This document shows, one piece after another, positions 9,053 through 18,519 of a stretch of 64,000 nucleotides of DNA. The notes below the pieces were generated by a model. The model worked only from the letters and a program-made list of their open reading frames with translations. It was not told the origin of the DNA and did not search any database. The stretch is from Shewanella yunxiaonensis. Its GTDB lineage: Bacteria > Pseudomonadota > Gammaproteobacteria > Enterobacterales > Shewanellaceae. The stretch spans positions 717,001 to 781,000 of the forward strand of contig NZ_CP073587.1 of assembly GCF_018223345.1 (NCBI RefSeq), given 5' to 3'. A program made the translations under genes and the position numbers. Position 1 is the first letter of the stretch, and every line of letters starts with the position of its first letter.

Positions 9053-9108
9053 TACTGAATGTTTTGTCATTGTAAATTTAAGTGACACTCGTAAACTTCG
9101 CCGCGATA

Positions 9109-9519
9109 TTAGCGGCGGCTGAGTGTCAGCAACACTTTGCTTTTACTTCCCAGCAGTAACAGTTTGCCATCGTTGTATGTGGCGGCAGTGACCTTGGGCA
9201 GCAGTTGCATAACGTTCTGTTCCTGTGCCATCAATTCATCAATGCAGGCTTTCATCGTCGAGCCTGCGGGTTTCAGCGTCAGCATCTTGCCGTCAAGCTG
9301 GTAGCTACCAAAGAAATTATTGCAGCTGTTGTTACCGCTGAGTTTGCCATCTGCGGCAAACGTAAGTTGCGCCGGGCTGTAGTCAGTGACAGCTTTTCCC
9401 CGAATGCTATCAATATGCCAGTTGCCTTGTAACTCAGTAAGGCTAATAGGCGTGGTGTAGAGCGATTGGCAGGCTGTCAGTGATGCCAGCAATAACACTG
9501 ACAAAATGTGTTTCAGCAT
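9109..9519 (-). CDS. META-domain lipoprotein, HslJ-like
   Basis: The 136-residue protein begins with a lipoprotein signal ending LLLASLTAC (lipid-modified Cys at residue 17), so it should be anchored in the envelope. The rest is a META domain: LQGNWHIDSIRG, LTFAADGKLSGNNSCNNFFGSY and the MKACIDELMAQEQNVMQLL helix match the HslJ family, linked in E. coli to heat response and novobiocin resistance. The frame is open for another 23 residues, but ATG at 9519 gives a proper signal peptide. It is monocistronic as far as I can see. Confidence 0.85.
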   Translation of the reverse strand: MLKHILSVLLLASLTACQSLYTTPISLTELQGNWHIDSIRGKAVTDYSPAQLTFAADGKLSGNNSCNNFFGSYQLDGKMLTLKPAGSTMKACIDELMAQEQNVMQLLPKVTAATYNDGKLLLLGSKSKVLLTLSRR

Positions 9520-9657
9520 TGGGGATATCCATTGAACCGGGAAGGCGGCAGTTTGCCAACTTTTCAGGGAGAAATGAAGTATTTCCACCAGTTACTGATG
9601 GGCAGGTTATTTTTCATTAGGCCATGTTAACCACATGTATCCATGGCCCGATGATTG

Positions 9658-10602
9658 TTACGCGTCGTTTTTAGGAACTGAAGAGCGCAGACCGGATTTT
9701 GCCTCATCCACCATGGCCACCAATTTAGCGGTGGAATCCGGTGTAAAGAAGCGATAACTATAGTCGATGGACATAGGTAAGGGGGACTGGCTGAACAGTC
9801 GCTCAACCCGTCGAACAATATGTTCGAGGTCACGTTCCAGATCGACGAACACGAGCAACACAAATTTAGTATTGTCGTAATGCGCTGCAATATCGGCGGC
9901 CCGGAGCGTGGTCAGTAACAGATTGGCCAGTTCCTGATGGCAGCGTTTTAACAGCTCATCGTCCATGACGCCGTTGGGTTCCAGTTCAAAGAAAATCACA
10001 CCGCAGTGAGCACCGAAGCGCCGCCCTAAATTGAGTTGTCTTGGCGCCATCATGATGAAGCCATAATTATTCAGCATCCCGGTATCGGCATCACGCATCG
10101 ACAAGGCTTCAATACGATGATTTTGACACAGCAGTGCCAGATCTTGTTGTAGCAGGATTTGGAACGGTTCCAGCATCAATGGGCTGACATGCTGATTTTC
10201 GTTGGCATGGGCATTTAGGACACACAAACAGCCAAATATTGAACCGTCTGGCCAATGTACCGGGCGTGAAAGAATACTCAACACGCTACGGAATTCATCG
10301 GGATATTCATCGGCGGTTCCTTGAGTCAAATCCAGGTTTAAACCATCAGGACTGCTGTAAGCCATCTGATGTAACAACCCTGAGTCTGCAGCAAAGGTTT
10401 TGCCTGGGGCAAATTGCATGCTGTTGTCAGCCGCACTGACAATCACTTCAAACCCGCTGTCAGTTTTTTGCAGTACAAATACCTTATCTGCCTGATAATA
10501 ATGTTTCATTAGCTCGCACTGATGCATCCAGCGCACTAAATTCAGTCCATGATTATCGTTTTCCAGTAAGCTAATTCCAGGTTTAACCGATTCAGGCAGC
10601 AT
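9658..10602 (-). CDS. GAF-domain protein with degenerate GGDEF domain
   Basis: The 314-residue protein has an N-terminal GAF-like domain (about residues 15-165, with GSIFGCLCVLNAH) and a C-terminal GGDEF-fold domain starting MRDADTGMLNNYGFI. Where an active diguanylate cyclase has GG(D/E)EF, this protein reads DNTKF (residues 243-247), after the recognisable lead-in LRAADIAAHY. It should therefore not make cyclic-di-GMP and may be a sensor or adaptor. There is no membrane segment. ATG at 10602 with AAGGGA upstream is preferred over TTG at 10626. Confidence 0.8.
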   Translation of the reverse strand: MLPESVKPGISLLENDNHGLNLVRWMHQCELMKHYYQADKVFVLQKTDSGFEVIVSAADNSMQFAPGKTFAADSGLLHQMAYSSPDGLNLDLTQGTADEYPDEFRSVLSILSRPVHWPDGSIFGCLCVLNAHANENQHVSPLMLEPFQILLQQDLALLCQNHRIEALSMRDADTGMLNNYGFIMMAPRQLNLGRRFGAHCGVIFFELEPNGVMDDELLKRCHQELANLLLTTLRAADIAAHYDNTKFVLLVFVDLERDLEHIVRRVERLFSQSPLPMSIDYSYRFFTPDSTAKLVAMVDEAKSGLRSSVPKNDA

Positions 10603-10919
10603 GGCCTTGTCCCTTTTAGTGGTCAATTGGCATTAAGTGTGGATTTGTTATACAAATTTTGCAACTTTGAGTAGGCGATGTTCTGATCATTGTCAACATT
10701 GTCGTTACAATCCGGGGCATTAATCTTGATAACGTTACCATTAGCAATTTATGGATGAGTTAATGCTTGCCTACAGGTATAACTTATTGACATTAATGGT
10801 CTTTGTCAGCACTTATTTGATGCATGATTAAAAAATATCGTCATGGGGTGGAGATCGATATCCGAATATCGACGGATTTGCTAGCCTTAAAGCATCATCA
10901 ATTGTGGTGGGTGAACACG

Positions 10920-11270
10920 ATGGGAACTCAGGAATTACATACTCAGGCATCATTACTCTCGCTCAGCAAAACACTGCGATTATCGTCATTTGATATGGCC
11001 CGTTGGCTGGTATCGTTATTGGCGTTACAGCAACAAAAGTACCGAGTGATTGAGGCGGGTATTCAGGGAAAAGAAGGCCGACGTTTTTTGGTGCAGGCGT
11101 TGGATAGTATCTTTGATTGTGGTCGCACAAATAATTATCACAGTCAGCTGGCATTAGTGGCTGATGAGGCGTTAGTCAAAGATGCTGAAGCGGTTTCGGT
11201 GACACCATTACCCCCACAGCAACTGGCGTTTATGTGCATGGAAAGCGCCCATTTCGACCATTGTTATTGA
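10920..11270 (+). CDS. Conserved-looking protein of unknown function
   Basis: The 116-residue product starts MGTQELHTQASLLSLSKTL and has no signal peptide or membrane span; the middle (FDMARWLVSLLALQQQKYRVIE) is amphipathic. I do not recognise a family. The frame is open back to an ATG at 10824, but that stretch has rare codons, no ribosome site and an operator-like palindrome, whereas ATG at 10920 has GGTGGGTG upstream. A strong terminator follows. Confidence 0.6.
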   Translation: MGTQELHTQASLLSLSKTLRLSSFDMARWLVSLLALQQQKYRVIEAGIQGKEGRRFLVQALDSIFDCGRTNNYHSQLALVADEALVKDAEAVSVTPLPPQQLAFMCMESAHFDHCY

Positions 11271-11281
11271 TTTTTAACCAT

Positions 11282-11310
11282 AAAAAAACCGCCAGTAGGC
11301 GGCTTTTTTA
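11282..11310. terminator. Bidirectional terminator between unknown gene and metK
   Basis: AAAAAACCGCC and GGCGGCTTTTTT form a perfect GC stem flanked by A and T runs around the loop AGTA. It works for both converging genes. Confidence 0.9.
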
Positions 11311-11323
11311 TCGGCTAATTTAA

Positions 11324-12475
11324 TTACAAGCCCGCGTCATCACGCAGGGCTTCAGCCTTATTGGTTTGCTCCCACGGGAACTCACTGCGGCCAAAGTGGC
11401 CGTATGCTGCGGTTGCCTGATAGATTGGGCGAGCCAGATCCAGCATTTCGGTCAGACCGTATGGCCGCAGGTCAAAGTGACGGCGTACTAGCGCAATCAG
11501 CTGTTCTTCTGGCAATCTGCCAGTACCAAAGGTTTCCACACTGATAGAAGTCGGTTCTGCTACCCCAATGGCATAGGAAACCTGAATTTCACAGCGAGCC
11601 GCCAGTCCGGCAGCCACGATGTTCTTAGCAACATAACGGGCCGCGTATGCCGCACTGCGGTCCACCTTTGATGGATCTTTACCAGAGAATGCCCCACCAC
11701 CATGACGCGCCATACCACCGTAGGTATCGACGATAATCTTACGACCTGTCAGACCGCAGTCGCCCATCGGCCCACCAATCACAAAACGACCGGTTGGGTT
11801 GATAAAGAACTTGGTGTCTTTGGTCAGCCATTGCTGTGGCAATACGGGCTTGATGATGGTTTCCATCACGCCTTCTTGCAATTCTTTCAGGCTGATTTCG
11901 TCGCTGTGCTGAGTCGATAGCACCACGGCATCAATACCGACAATCTGATCATTGTCGTATACGAAGGTCACCTGAGATTTGGCATCAGGGCGTAACCACG
12001 GCAATAGGCCTTGTTTACGCACTTGTGACTGGCGTTTGACCAGCGCATGTGCATAAGTGATTGGGGCGGGCATCAGCACGTCAGTTTCGTTGCTGGCATA
12101 ACCGAACATCAATCCCTGGTCTCCCGCACCCTGTTCTTTCGGGTCTTTACGGTCAACACCTTGGTTGATATCAGGTGATTGTTTACCGATAGCGCTTAAT
12201 ACCGCACAGGAGTTAGCATCAAATCCCATTTCGGAACTGGTATAGCCGATTTCACGCACAGTGTTACGGGTCAGTTCTTCAATGTCCACCCAAGCAGAAG
12301 TGGTAATCTCACCACCTACCATCACCATGCCAGTTTTGACATAAGTTTCACAGGCGACGCGGGCCTTAGGGTCCTGGGTGAGAATGGCGTCGAGCACCGC
12401 ATCAGAAATCTGATCGGCGATTTTATCAGGATGTCCTTCTGACACAGATTCAGAAGTAAACAGGTGTCTTGCCAT
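11324..12475 (-). CDS. metK: S-adenosylmethionine synthetase MetK
   Basis: The 383-residue enzyme makes S-adenosylmethionine from methionine and ATP. All signatures are present: [52 protein letters not shown] (the loop that gates the active site), and [19 protein letters not shown]. Length matches E. coli MetK (384 aa). Upstream lies a tandem array of MetJ-type met boxes, so it is expected to be repressed by MetJ when SAM is plentiful. It is divergent from tkt, an arrangement related to the metK-tktA neighbourhood of enterics. Confidence 0.97.
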   Translation of the reverse strand: MARHLFTSESVSEGHPDKIADQISDAVLDAILTQDPKARVACETYVKTGMVMVGGEITTSAWVDIEELTRNTVREIGYTSSEMGFDANSCAVLSAIGKQSPDINQGVDRKDPKEQGAGDQGLMFGYASNETDVLMPAPITYAHALVKRQSQVRKQGLLPWLRPDAKSQVTFVYDNDQIVGIDAVVLSTQHSDEISLKELQEGVMETIIKPVLPQQWLTKDTKFFINPTGRFVIGGPMGDCGLTGRKIIVDTYGGMARHGGGAFSGKDPSKVDRSAAYAARYVAKNIVAAGLAARCEIQVSYAIGVAEPTSISVETFGTGRLPEEQLIALVRRHFDLRPYGLTEMLDLARPIYQATAAYGHFGRSEFPWEQTNKAEALRDDAGL

Positions 12476-12525
12476 AGTCTGGAAAATCTCGCGATTAATA
12501 TAGAAAAACCGTTAGCTGCTGCTAC

Positions 12526-12557
12526 ATCCGTATAGAAGCATCTACATCTAGACGTCT
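12526..12557 (-). promoter_or_regulatory. Tandem MetJ operator (met boxes) upstream of metK
   Basis: Four adjacent octets lie here, each compared with the consensus AGACGTCT: ATCCGTAT (5/8), AGAAGCAT (5/8), CTACATCT (5/8) and a perfect AGACGTCT at 12550-12557. The array lies 51-82 bases upstream of the metK start, where MetJ arrays typically overlap the promoter. MetJ with SAM binds such tandem octets cooperatively. Confidence 0.75.
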
Positions 12558-12904
12558 ATTTTAATTTAATTTAGTTTTTATAAAACCCCTTTTGCTGATA
12601 TTTGTGCGATACCCCCCATACCGACACCGGGGTGTATGGGCTTTTATCTAAATATATCAGTGGATTAATTGGAATTTTCAGACCTTGGAAATGCACATCT
12701 GTCTTGCTAGCTTTACAGCTTTACGCAAGCCCGGCCAGTGCTTCAAGCGTGCTGACTACTCAGTAAAAGGTGATGTTGGGTTTTTCTTGACATATTTCCT
12801 AGGCAAAACGCGGGAAATATATTTGCTTCAACCGGCCCTCTGCGGGAAAATAACCGCCAAATTTTAGCCCTACAATTCTCAAGTCTCACTACGCAGGAGT
12901 AAGC
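12558..12904. other. Intergenic region upstream of tkt and metK
   Basis: About 350 bases with AT-rich promoter-like sequence near the metK side. A 60-codon open frame at 12685-12867 has no ribosome site or recognisable product and I do not call it. The tkt ribosome site CAGGAGTAAGC lies just before 12905. I cannot assign a specific regulator on the tkt side. Confidence 0.5.
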
Positions 12905-14899
12905 ATGTCTTCCCGTAAAGAACTCGCTAACGCTATTCGTGCTTTAAGTATGGATGCAGTGCAAAAAGCTAAATCCGGTCACCCAGGTGCTCCTATGGGC
13001 ATGGCTGATATCGCAGAAGTACTCTGGCGCGGGCATCTGCGGCACAATCCACTTGATCCGAAATGGGCTAATCGCGACCGTTTTGTGTTGTCCAATGGCC
13101 ACGGTTCGATGTTGCTTTATTCCTTGTTACATCTGAGCGGTTACGATCTCAGTATTGACGATCTGAAACAGTTCCGTCAGTTGCATTCTCGCACGCCTGG
13201 TCATCCTGAATACGGCTATGCTCCTGGTGTCGAAACCACTACCGGGCCGCTGGGACAGGGTATTACCAATGCGGTTGGGATGGCGATTGCCGAAAAAGTG
13301 TTGGCGGCGCAGTTCAACCGTGAAGGCCATGAGATTGTTGACCATCACACTTATGTGTTCATGGGCGACGGTTGCATGATGGAAGGTATCTCCCATGAAG
13401 CCTGCTCGCTGGCGGGGACTCTGGGGTTGGGCAAGCTGATTGCCTTCTGGGATGACAACGGTATTTCAATTGACGGTCACGTTGATGGCTGGTTTAGCGA
13501 CGACACTCCGAAACGTTTTGAAGCCTATGGCTGGCAAGTCATTGCTGCGGTTGATGGCCATGATGCTGAAGCGATTAACTCGGCCATTGAGCAAGCCAAA
13601 GCGGATCCACGACCATCACTGATCTGCTGTAAAACTATTATCGGTTATGGATCACCTAACAAATCCGGTTCCCATGACTGTCATGGCTCACCACTGGGTG
13701 ATGCTGAAGTGGCCGCTGCTCGAGAATTTTTGGGATGGCCTTATGCGCCGTTTGAAATTCCTGCGGAAATTTATGCTGCTTGGGATGCAAAGGCTGCCGG
13801 TAGTGCCGCAGAATCGGATTGGGAAACTCAGTTTGCTGCCTACGCCGCGGCATACCCTGAGCTGGCGGCTGAACTGAAACGCCGTGTCAGTGGCGAACTG
13901 CCAGCCGACTTTGCAACCGGCGCTCAGGCTTATATCGAACAGTTACAAGCCAACCCGGCCAATATCGCGTCACGCAAGGCATCGCAAAACGCATTGGAAG
14001 CCTTCGGTAAATTACTGCCAGAATTTCTCGGTGGTAGTGCTGACTTAGCGCCTTCTAACCTGACGATGTATTCCGCTTCCAAGTCCATCAGCCGCGAAGA
14101 CGCTACTGGTAACTATCTGCACTACGGGGTGCGTGAGTTCGGTATGTCAGCGATGATGAATGGTATTGCGTTGCATGGTGGCTTTGTGCCTTATGGCGCA
14201 ACTTTCCTGATGTTTATGGAATATGCCCGTAACGCACTGCGTATGGCAGCATTGATGAAACAGCGGGTAATCTTTGTGTATACCCATGACTCCATTGGTC
14301 TGGGGGAAGACGGTCCAACCCATCAGCCGGTTGAGCAAACTGCCACCCTGCGTCTGATGCCTAACATGAGTACCTGGCGTCCATGTGACCAAGTGGAATC
14401 TGCGATCGCCTGGAAATATGCTATTGAACGTCAGGATGGTCCAACATCACTGATTTTCTCACGGCAAAACCTGACGCAGATGCCTCGCAACGCTGCGCAG
14501 CTGGCCGATGTCACTAAAGGTGGTTATGTGCTGGTGGATTGTGCTGGTACGCCTGAGCTGATCTTCATCGCCACCGGTTCTGAAGTAGAATTAGCCGTGA
14601 AAGCACAAGCGGCACTGACTGCTGCCGGACGTAAAGTGCGCGTAGTATCTATGCCTGCCACTGATGTGTTTGATAAACAGGATGCGGCGTATAAAGAAGC
14701 TGTATTACCGGCCGCTGTGACCAAGCGCGTTGCCGTTGAAGCCGGGATCGCCGATTACTGGTACAAGTATGTCGGTCTTAACGGCAAGGTTATCGGCATG
14801 ACCACCTTCGGTGAGTCGGCTCCAGCGGGTCAATTGTTTGAAGAGTTCGGCTTTACCGTCGATAACGTGATTGCTGCTGCCGAATCTTTGCTGGCATGA
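12905..14899 (+). CDS. tkt: Transketolase
   Basis: The 664-residue thiamine-diphosphate enzyme transfers two-carbon units in the pentose phosphate pathway. The N-terminus ([28 protein letters not shown]), the ThDP motif GDGCMMEG with the downstream DDNGISIDG, and the second-domain signature [20 protein letters not shown] are intact. Length equals E. coli TktA. The tkt-epd-pgk-fba order matches other gammaproteobacteria; a terminator hairpin separates tkt from epd. Confidence 0.97.
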   Translation: MSSRKELANAIRALSMDAVQKAKSGHPGAPMGMADIAEVLWRGHLRHNPLDPKWANRDRFVLSNGHGSMLLYSLLHLSGYDLSIDDLKQFRQLHSRTPGHPEYGYAPGVETTTGPLGQGITNAVGMAIAEKVLAAQFNREGHEIVDHHTYVFMGDGCMMEGISHEACSLAGTLGLGKLIAFWDDNGISIDGHVDGWFSDDTPKRFEAYGWQVIAAVDGHDAEAINSAIEQAKADPRPSLICCKTIIGYGSPNKSGSHDCHGSPLGDAEVAAAREFLGWPYAPFEIPAEIYAAWDAKAAGSAAESDWETQFAAYAAAYPELAAELKRRVSGELPADFATGAQAYIEQLQANPANIASRKASQNALEAFGKLLPEFLGGSADLAPSNLTMYSASKSISREDATGNYLHYGVREFGMSAMMNGIALHGGFVPYGATFLMFMEYARNALRMAALMKQRVIFVYTHDSIGLGEDGPTHQPVEQTATLRLMPNMSTWRPCDQVESAIAWKYAIERQDGPTSLIFSRQNLTQMPRNAAQLADVTKGGYVLVDCAGTPELIFIATGSEVELAVKAQAALTAAGRKVRVVSMPATDVFDKQDAAYKEAVLPAAVTKRVAVEAGIADYWYKYVGLNGKVIGMTTFGESAPAGQLFEEFGFTVDNVIAAAESLLA

Positions 14900-14912
14900 A
14901 CTGTTGCTGAAT

Positions 14913-14934
14913 GGAACGCCTGACAGGGCGTTCC
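14913..14934 (+). repeat. Hairpin just after the tkt stop codon
   Basis: GGAACGCC and GGCGTTCC form an eight-pair stem, 14 bases after the tkt stop. There is no T run, so it probably stabilises the mRNA 3' end and works together with the terminator that follows. Confidence 0.6.
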
Positions 14935-14950
14935 TTCACTCGCCATTCGT

Positions 14951-14980
14951 AACGGCCTGTCTTATGATAGGCCGTTGTTT
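14951..14980 (+). terminator. Terminator between tkt and epd
   Basis: AACGGCCT (14951-14958) pairs with AGGCCGTT (14969-14976), followed by GTTTT. The stem is strong and the T tract moderate, so some readthrough into epd is possible. Confidence 0.75.
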
Positions 14981-15013
14981 TATCGCCCTGAATTAGAGGG
15001 AACAGAATTACTG

Positions 15014-16027
15014 ATGATCAGAGTTGCTATCAATGGTTATGGCCGTATCGGCCGCTCAGTGCTGCGCGCATTATATGAATCCGGCAAACGCCAACAGTTG
15101 CAGATTGTGGCAATTAACGAGTTGGCCAAACCCGAAGCCATGGTACATCTGACTAACTACGACACCACGCACGGCCGCTTTTCACTGCGCGCCAGTCTGG
15201 AGCAGGAGCAGATGCAGGTGGGCAACGACAGCATCACGCTGCTGCATGAAGCGGATGCCACTAAATTGCCGTGGCAAGCGCTGGATGTGGACCTGGTGCT
15301 GGAATGTACCGGGGCCCTACATGACCGCGCAGCTTGCACTGCTCATCTGCAAGCGGGCGCTCGCAAGGTGTTGATCAGCCATCCCGCCTCTGCTGATGTC
15401 GATGCCACGATTGTTTATGGTGTCAATGATGAGCTGTTAACCCCGCAACATACCGTGGTGTCCAACGCCTCATGTACCACCAACTGCGTTATTCCGGTGA
15501 TCTCCGAACTGGACCGTCATTTCGGCATTCGCAGCGGCGCGATCACCACTATTCATGCGTCGATGAATGATCAGCAGGTAATTGATGCCTATCATGATGA
15601 CTTACGCCGCACGCGTGCTGCCAGTCAGTCGATTATTCCAGTCGATACGAAGTTGGCGCGTGGTATCGAGCGCATATTGCCGCAGATGAAAGACAAATTT
15701 GAGGCGATCTCGGTGCGAGTTCCGACCGTCAATGTCACGGCTATCGATGTATCACTGACCGTCGACAAACGGGTGAATATTGCGACGGTGAATCAGGTAT
15801 TGCTGGAAGCGACTCGTGGCCGACTGGATGGCATTCTGGGCTTTACCGATGAGCCTTTGGTATCATGTGACTTTAATCATGATCCTCGCTCCAGCGTGGT
15901 AGACGGCACGCAAACCCGCGTCAGCGATGGCCATCTGATCAAGCTGTTATTGTGGTGTGATAACGAGTGGGGATTTGCCAATCGAATGCTGGATACGGCG
16001 TTGGCAATGTTTCAGCCAGCTGAGTAA
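15014..16027 (+). CDS. epd: D-erythrose-4-phosphate dehydrogenase Epd
   Basis: The 337-residue GAPDH-fold enzyme oxidises erythrose 4-phosphate to 4-phosphoerythronate, the first step of DXP-dependent pyridoxal phosphate synthesis. The NAD fold begins [15 protein letters not shown]; the catalytic Cys is C154 in SNASCTTNC. Epd-type features seen in E. coli ([37 protein letters not shown] region) separate it from glycolytic GapA. ATG at 15014 replaces a longer frame opening at 14975 because it restores the canonical N-terminus. Substrate erythrose 4-phosphate is supplied by the upstream transketolase. Confidence 0.95.
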   Translation: MIRVAINGYGRIGRSVLRALYESGKRQQLQIVAINELAKPEAMVHLTNYDTTHGRFSLRASLEQEQMQVGNDSITLLHEADATKLPWQALDVDLVLECTGALHDRAACTAHLQAGARKVLISHPASADVDATIVYGVNDELLTPQHTVVSNASCTTNCVIPVISELDRHFGIRSGAITTIHASMNDQQVIDAYHDDLRRTRAASQSIIPVDTKLARGIERILPQMKDKFEAISVRVPTVNVTAIDVSLTVDKRVNIATVNQVLLEATRGRLDGILGFTDEPLVSCDFNHDPRSSVVDGTQTRVSDGHLIKLLLWCDNEWGFANRMLDTALAMFQPAE

Positions 16028-16100
16028 ATTTTGGGGTAGTGGCAGGGAATGACCGCTATCAATACAACCGCATATTTTAGTTAGAACAGGAAGCATGAAC

Positions 16101-17276
16101 ATGGCGATTATTAAAATGTCAGATCTGGATCTTCAAGGAAAGCGTGTGCTTATCCGTGAAGATCTCAACGTGCCGGTAGCCGATGGGGTGGTGACCAGTG
16201 ATGCACGTTTGCGTGCCTCTTTGCCCACTATCAAGCTAGCGCTGGAAAAAGGTGCGGCGGTGATGGTGATGTCTCATCTGGGACGGCCAACGGAAGGTGA
16301 GTATAACGCAGAATTTTCACTGCAACCGGTAGTGGATTATCTGGCAAAAGCCTTAGATTGCCCGGTACGACTGGTCACCGATTACCTGAACGGTGTCGAT
16401 GTTGCTGTCGGTGAAGTGGTAGTGTTTGAAAACGTTCGTTTCAACAAGGGCGAAAAGAAAAATGATGAAGCCTTGTCGAAGCAGATGGCAGCACTGTGTG
16501 ATGTTTATGTCATGGACGCCTTTGGTACCGCGCATCGCGCGCAGGCATCAACCCATGGTGTAGGCATGTTTGCCCCTGTAGCTTGTGCCGGCCCACTGTT
16601 GGCGGCTGAGCTGGAAGCTCTGGCAAAGGCCATGGATAACCCGAAACGGCCGTTGGTGGCAATTGTGGGTGGCTCCAAAGTCTCCACTAAGCTGACGGTA
16701 TTAGACAGCCTTTCCAAGATTGTCGATCAACTGGTGGTGGGCGGTGGTATTGCTAACACCTTTATTGCAGCCGCTGGTCACAATGTTGGTAAGTCGTTGT
16801 ATGAAGCCGATCTGATTGATGAGGCCAAACGCCTGGTCGCTAATGCCCAGAGTCGTGGTGGTGATATTCCAGTGCCCACCGATGTGGTTGTCGCCAAGGC
16901 ATTCAGTGCCGATGCGGTTGCGACATTAAAAGATGTGGCTGACGTGGCGGATGATGACATGATTTTTGATATCGGGCCTGACAGTGCGGAAGTTCTGGCC
17001 GAAATCATTATGAAAGCCGGTACCATCGTATGGAACGGCCCGGTCGGTGTATTTGAATTTGATCAGTTTGGTGCCGGCACTAAGTGCATTGCTGAGGCAA
17101 TTGCGGCATCTCCGGCGTTTTCAATTGCTGGCGGTGGCGATACCCTGGCGGCAGTTGATAAATACGGCATTGCGGATAAAGTTTCCTACATCTCAACCGG
17201 CGGTGGTGCTTTCCTGGAGTTCCTGGAAGGTAAAGAGCTACCAGCCGTTGCTATGTTGCAAGCGCGCGCTAACTGA
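16101..17276 (+). CDS. pgk: Phosphoglycerate kinase
   Basis: The 391-residue kinase transfers phosphate from 1,3-bisphosphoglycerate to ADP. Signatures are [14 protein letters not shown] near the N-terminus, [31 protein letters not shown], the hinge region [10 protein letters not shown] and the nucleotide loop [13 protein letters not shown]. Two ATGs lie six bases apart; AGGA is about nine bases from 16101 and only three from 16095, so I use 16101. It sits 73 bases after epd and 114 before fba, as in the epd-pgk-fba cluster of E. coli. Confidence 0.96.
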   Translation: MAIIKMSDLDLQGKRVLIREDLNVPVADGVVTSDARLRASLPTIKLALEKGAAVMVMSHLGRPTEGEYNAEFSLQPVVDYLAKALDCPVRLVTDYLNGVDVAVGEVVVFENVRFNKGEKKNDEALSKQMAALCDVYVMDAFGTAHRAQASTHGVGMFAPVACAGPLLAAELEALAKAMDNPKRPLVAIVGGSKVSTKLTVLDSLSKIVDQLVVGGGIANTFIAAAGHNVGKSLYEADLIDEAKRLVANAQSRGGDIPVPTDVVVAKAFSADAVATLKDVADVADDDMIFDIGPDSAEVLAEIIMKAGTIVWNGPVGVFEFDQFGAGTKCIAEAIAASPAFSIAGGGDTLAAVDKYGIADKVSYISTGGGAFLEFLEGKELPAVAMLQARAN

Positions 17277-17300
17277 ACCGAGATAAAAAACTTATCATAA

Positions 17301-17370
17301 GCTGCCGACAATGACCGGCAGCGCTATCATAAAGCTTATAGACAATTGGACCGGGCAATGTGAGTTGCCC
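17301..17370 (+). repeat. Two hairpins in the pgk-fba gap
   Basis: GCTGCCG/CGGCAGC (17301-17322) and GGGCAA/TTGCCC (17353-17370) are stable stems without T runs. Near-repeats of ATCATAAGCT flank the first. They are likely mRNA processing or stability elements; differential pgk and fba expression is my inference. Confidence 0.5.
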
Positions 17371-17390
17371 ATGAATGGAGATAACAGATT

Positions 17391-18458
17391 ATGGCCTTAA
17401 TTTCTCTGCGCCAGTTGCTGGATCACGCTGCTGAACATAGCTACGGTGTCCCAGCATTTAACGTTAACAACCTGGAACAGATGCGTGCCATCATGCAGGC
17501 CGCCGAAGCGACTGACAGCCCGGTTATCGTGCAAGCCTCTGCGGGTGCTCGTAAATATGCCCGTCCGCAGTTCCTGAAATATCTGATGACTGCTGCATTG
17601 GAACAATATCCGGATATCCCAGTGTGTATCCACCAGGATCACGGGACTCACCCAGACGTATGTCAGCGTTCAATTCAGCTGGGCATGTCTTCTGTGATGA
17701 TGGATGGTTCATTGATGTCAGACGGGAAAACCCCTGCCACGTATGATTATAACGTGCATGTGACTCGCACAACCGTTGCCTTTGCCCACGCTTGTGGGGT
17801 GTCAGTGGAAGGTGAAATCGGTTGTCTTGGCAGTCTGGAAACCGGTACTGCCGGTGAAGAAGACGGCATTGGCGCTGAAGGTACCCTGAGCCATGATCAG
17901 ATGCTGACCAGCCCAGATGAAGCGGCTCGGTTTGTGGCCGATACCCATGTGGATGCCTTGGCGATTGCCATCGGCACCAGCCACGGCGCTTACAAATTCA
18001 GCCGTAAACCTACTGGCGATGTTCTGCGTATCGACCGCATCAAAGAGATCCATGCCCGTATTCCTAACACCCATTTGGTGATGCACGGTTCTTCATCCGT
18101 ACCGCAGAAATGGTTGCAGATCATCAACCAGTACGGTGGTGACATGCCAGAAACTTACGGTGTTCCAGTCGAAGAGATTGTAGAAGGCATCAAGCACGGC
18201 GTGCGCAAAGTGAATATCGATACTGACCTGCGCTTGGCATCAACCGGTGCCGTGCGTAAATTCCTAGCGGAAAATCCGCGGGAGTTCGATCCACGCAAAT
18301 TCCTTAAAGCTTCTATGGAAGCTATGGCGGAAATCTGTGTGGAACGCTATGAAGCGTTTGGCTGTGCGGGTATGGGCTCTAAAATCAAGCCACTGTCACT
18401 GCAGGCCATGTACAAGCGTTATCAGACCGGTGAATTAGATCCGCAAATTAATCGTTAA
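17391..18458 (+). CDS. fba: Class II fructose-bisphosphate aldolase
   Basis: The 355-residue zinc enzyme cleaves fructose 1,6-bisphosphate. Zn-site motifs are present: [12 protein letters not shown] (His-Asp region), [22 protein letters not shown] and the glycine-rich HGSSSVPQ loop. The NIDTDLRLA stretch near residue 275 is characteristic. It looks like the longer class II form found in Shewanella and many proteobacteria, not the E. coli FbaA subtype. It ends the epd-pgk-fba cluster. Confidence 0.95.
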   Translation: MALISLRQLLDHAAEHSYGVPAFNVNNLEQMRAIMQAAEATDSPVIVQASAGARKYARPQFLKYLMTAALEQYPDIPVCIHQDHGTHPDVCQRSIQLGMSSVMMDGSLMSDGKTPATYDYNVHVTRTTVAFAHACGVSVEGEIGCLGSLETGTAGEEDGIGAEGTLSHDQMLTSPDEAARFVADTHVDALAIAIGTSHGAYKFSRKPTGDVLRIDRIKEIHARIPNTHLVMHGSSSVPQKWLQIINQYGGDMPETYGVPVEEIVEGIKHGVRKVNIDTDLRLASTGAVRKFLAENPREFDPRKFLKASMEAMAEICVERYEAFGCAGMGSKIKPLSLQAMYKRYQTGELDPQINR

Positions 18459-18478
18459 TAACGATTTTGATGCTAAAG

Positions 18479-18503
18479 AAAAGCCCGCAGTTGCGGGCTT
18501 TTT
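18479..18503. terminator. Bidirectional terminator between fba and the antiporter gene
   Basis: AAAAGCCCGCA and TGCGGGCTTTTT form a near-perfect stem with A and T tracts, serving both converging genes. Confidence 0.9.
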
Positions 18504-18519
18504 GATACCTGACGTACAA

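Noticed and set aside
12685..12867. 60-codon open frame between metK and tkt
   Set aside because: No ribosome site, odd codon use and no recognisable product; it lies in regulatory sequence.
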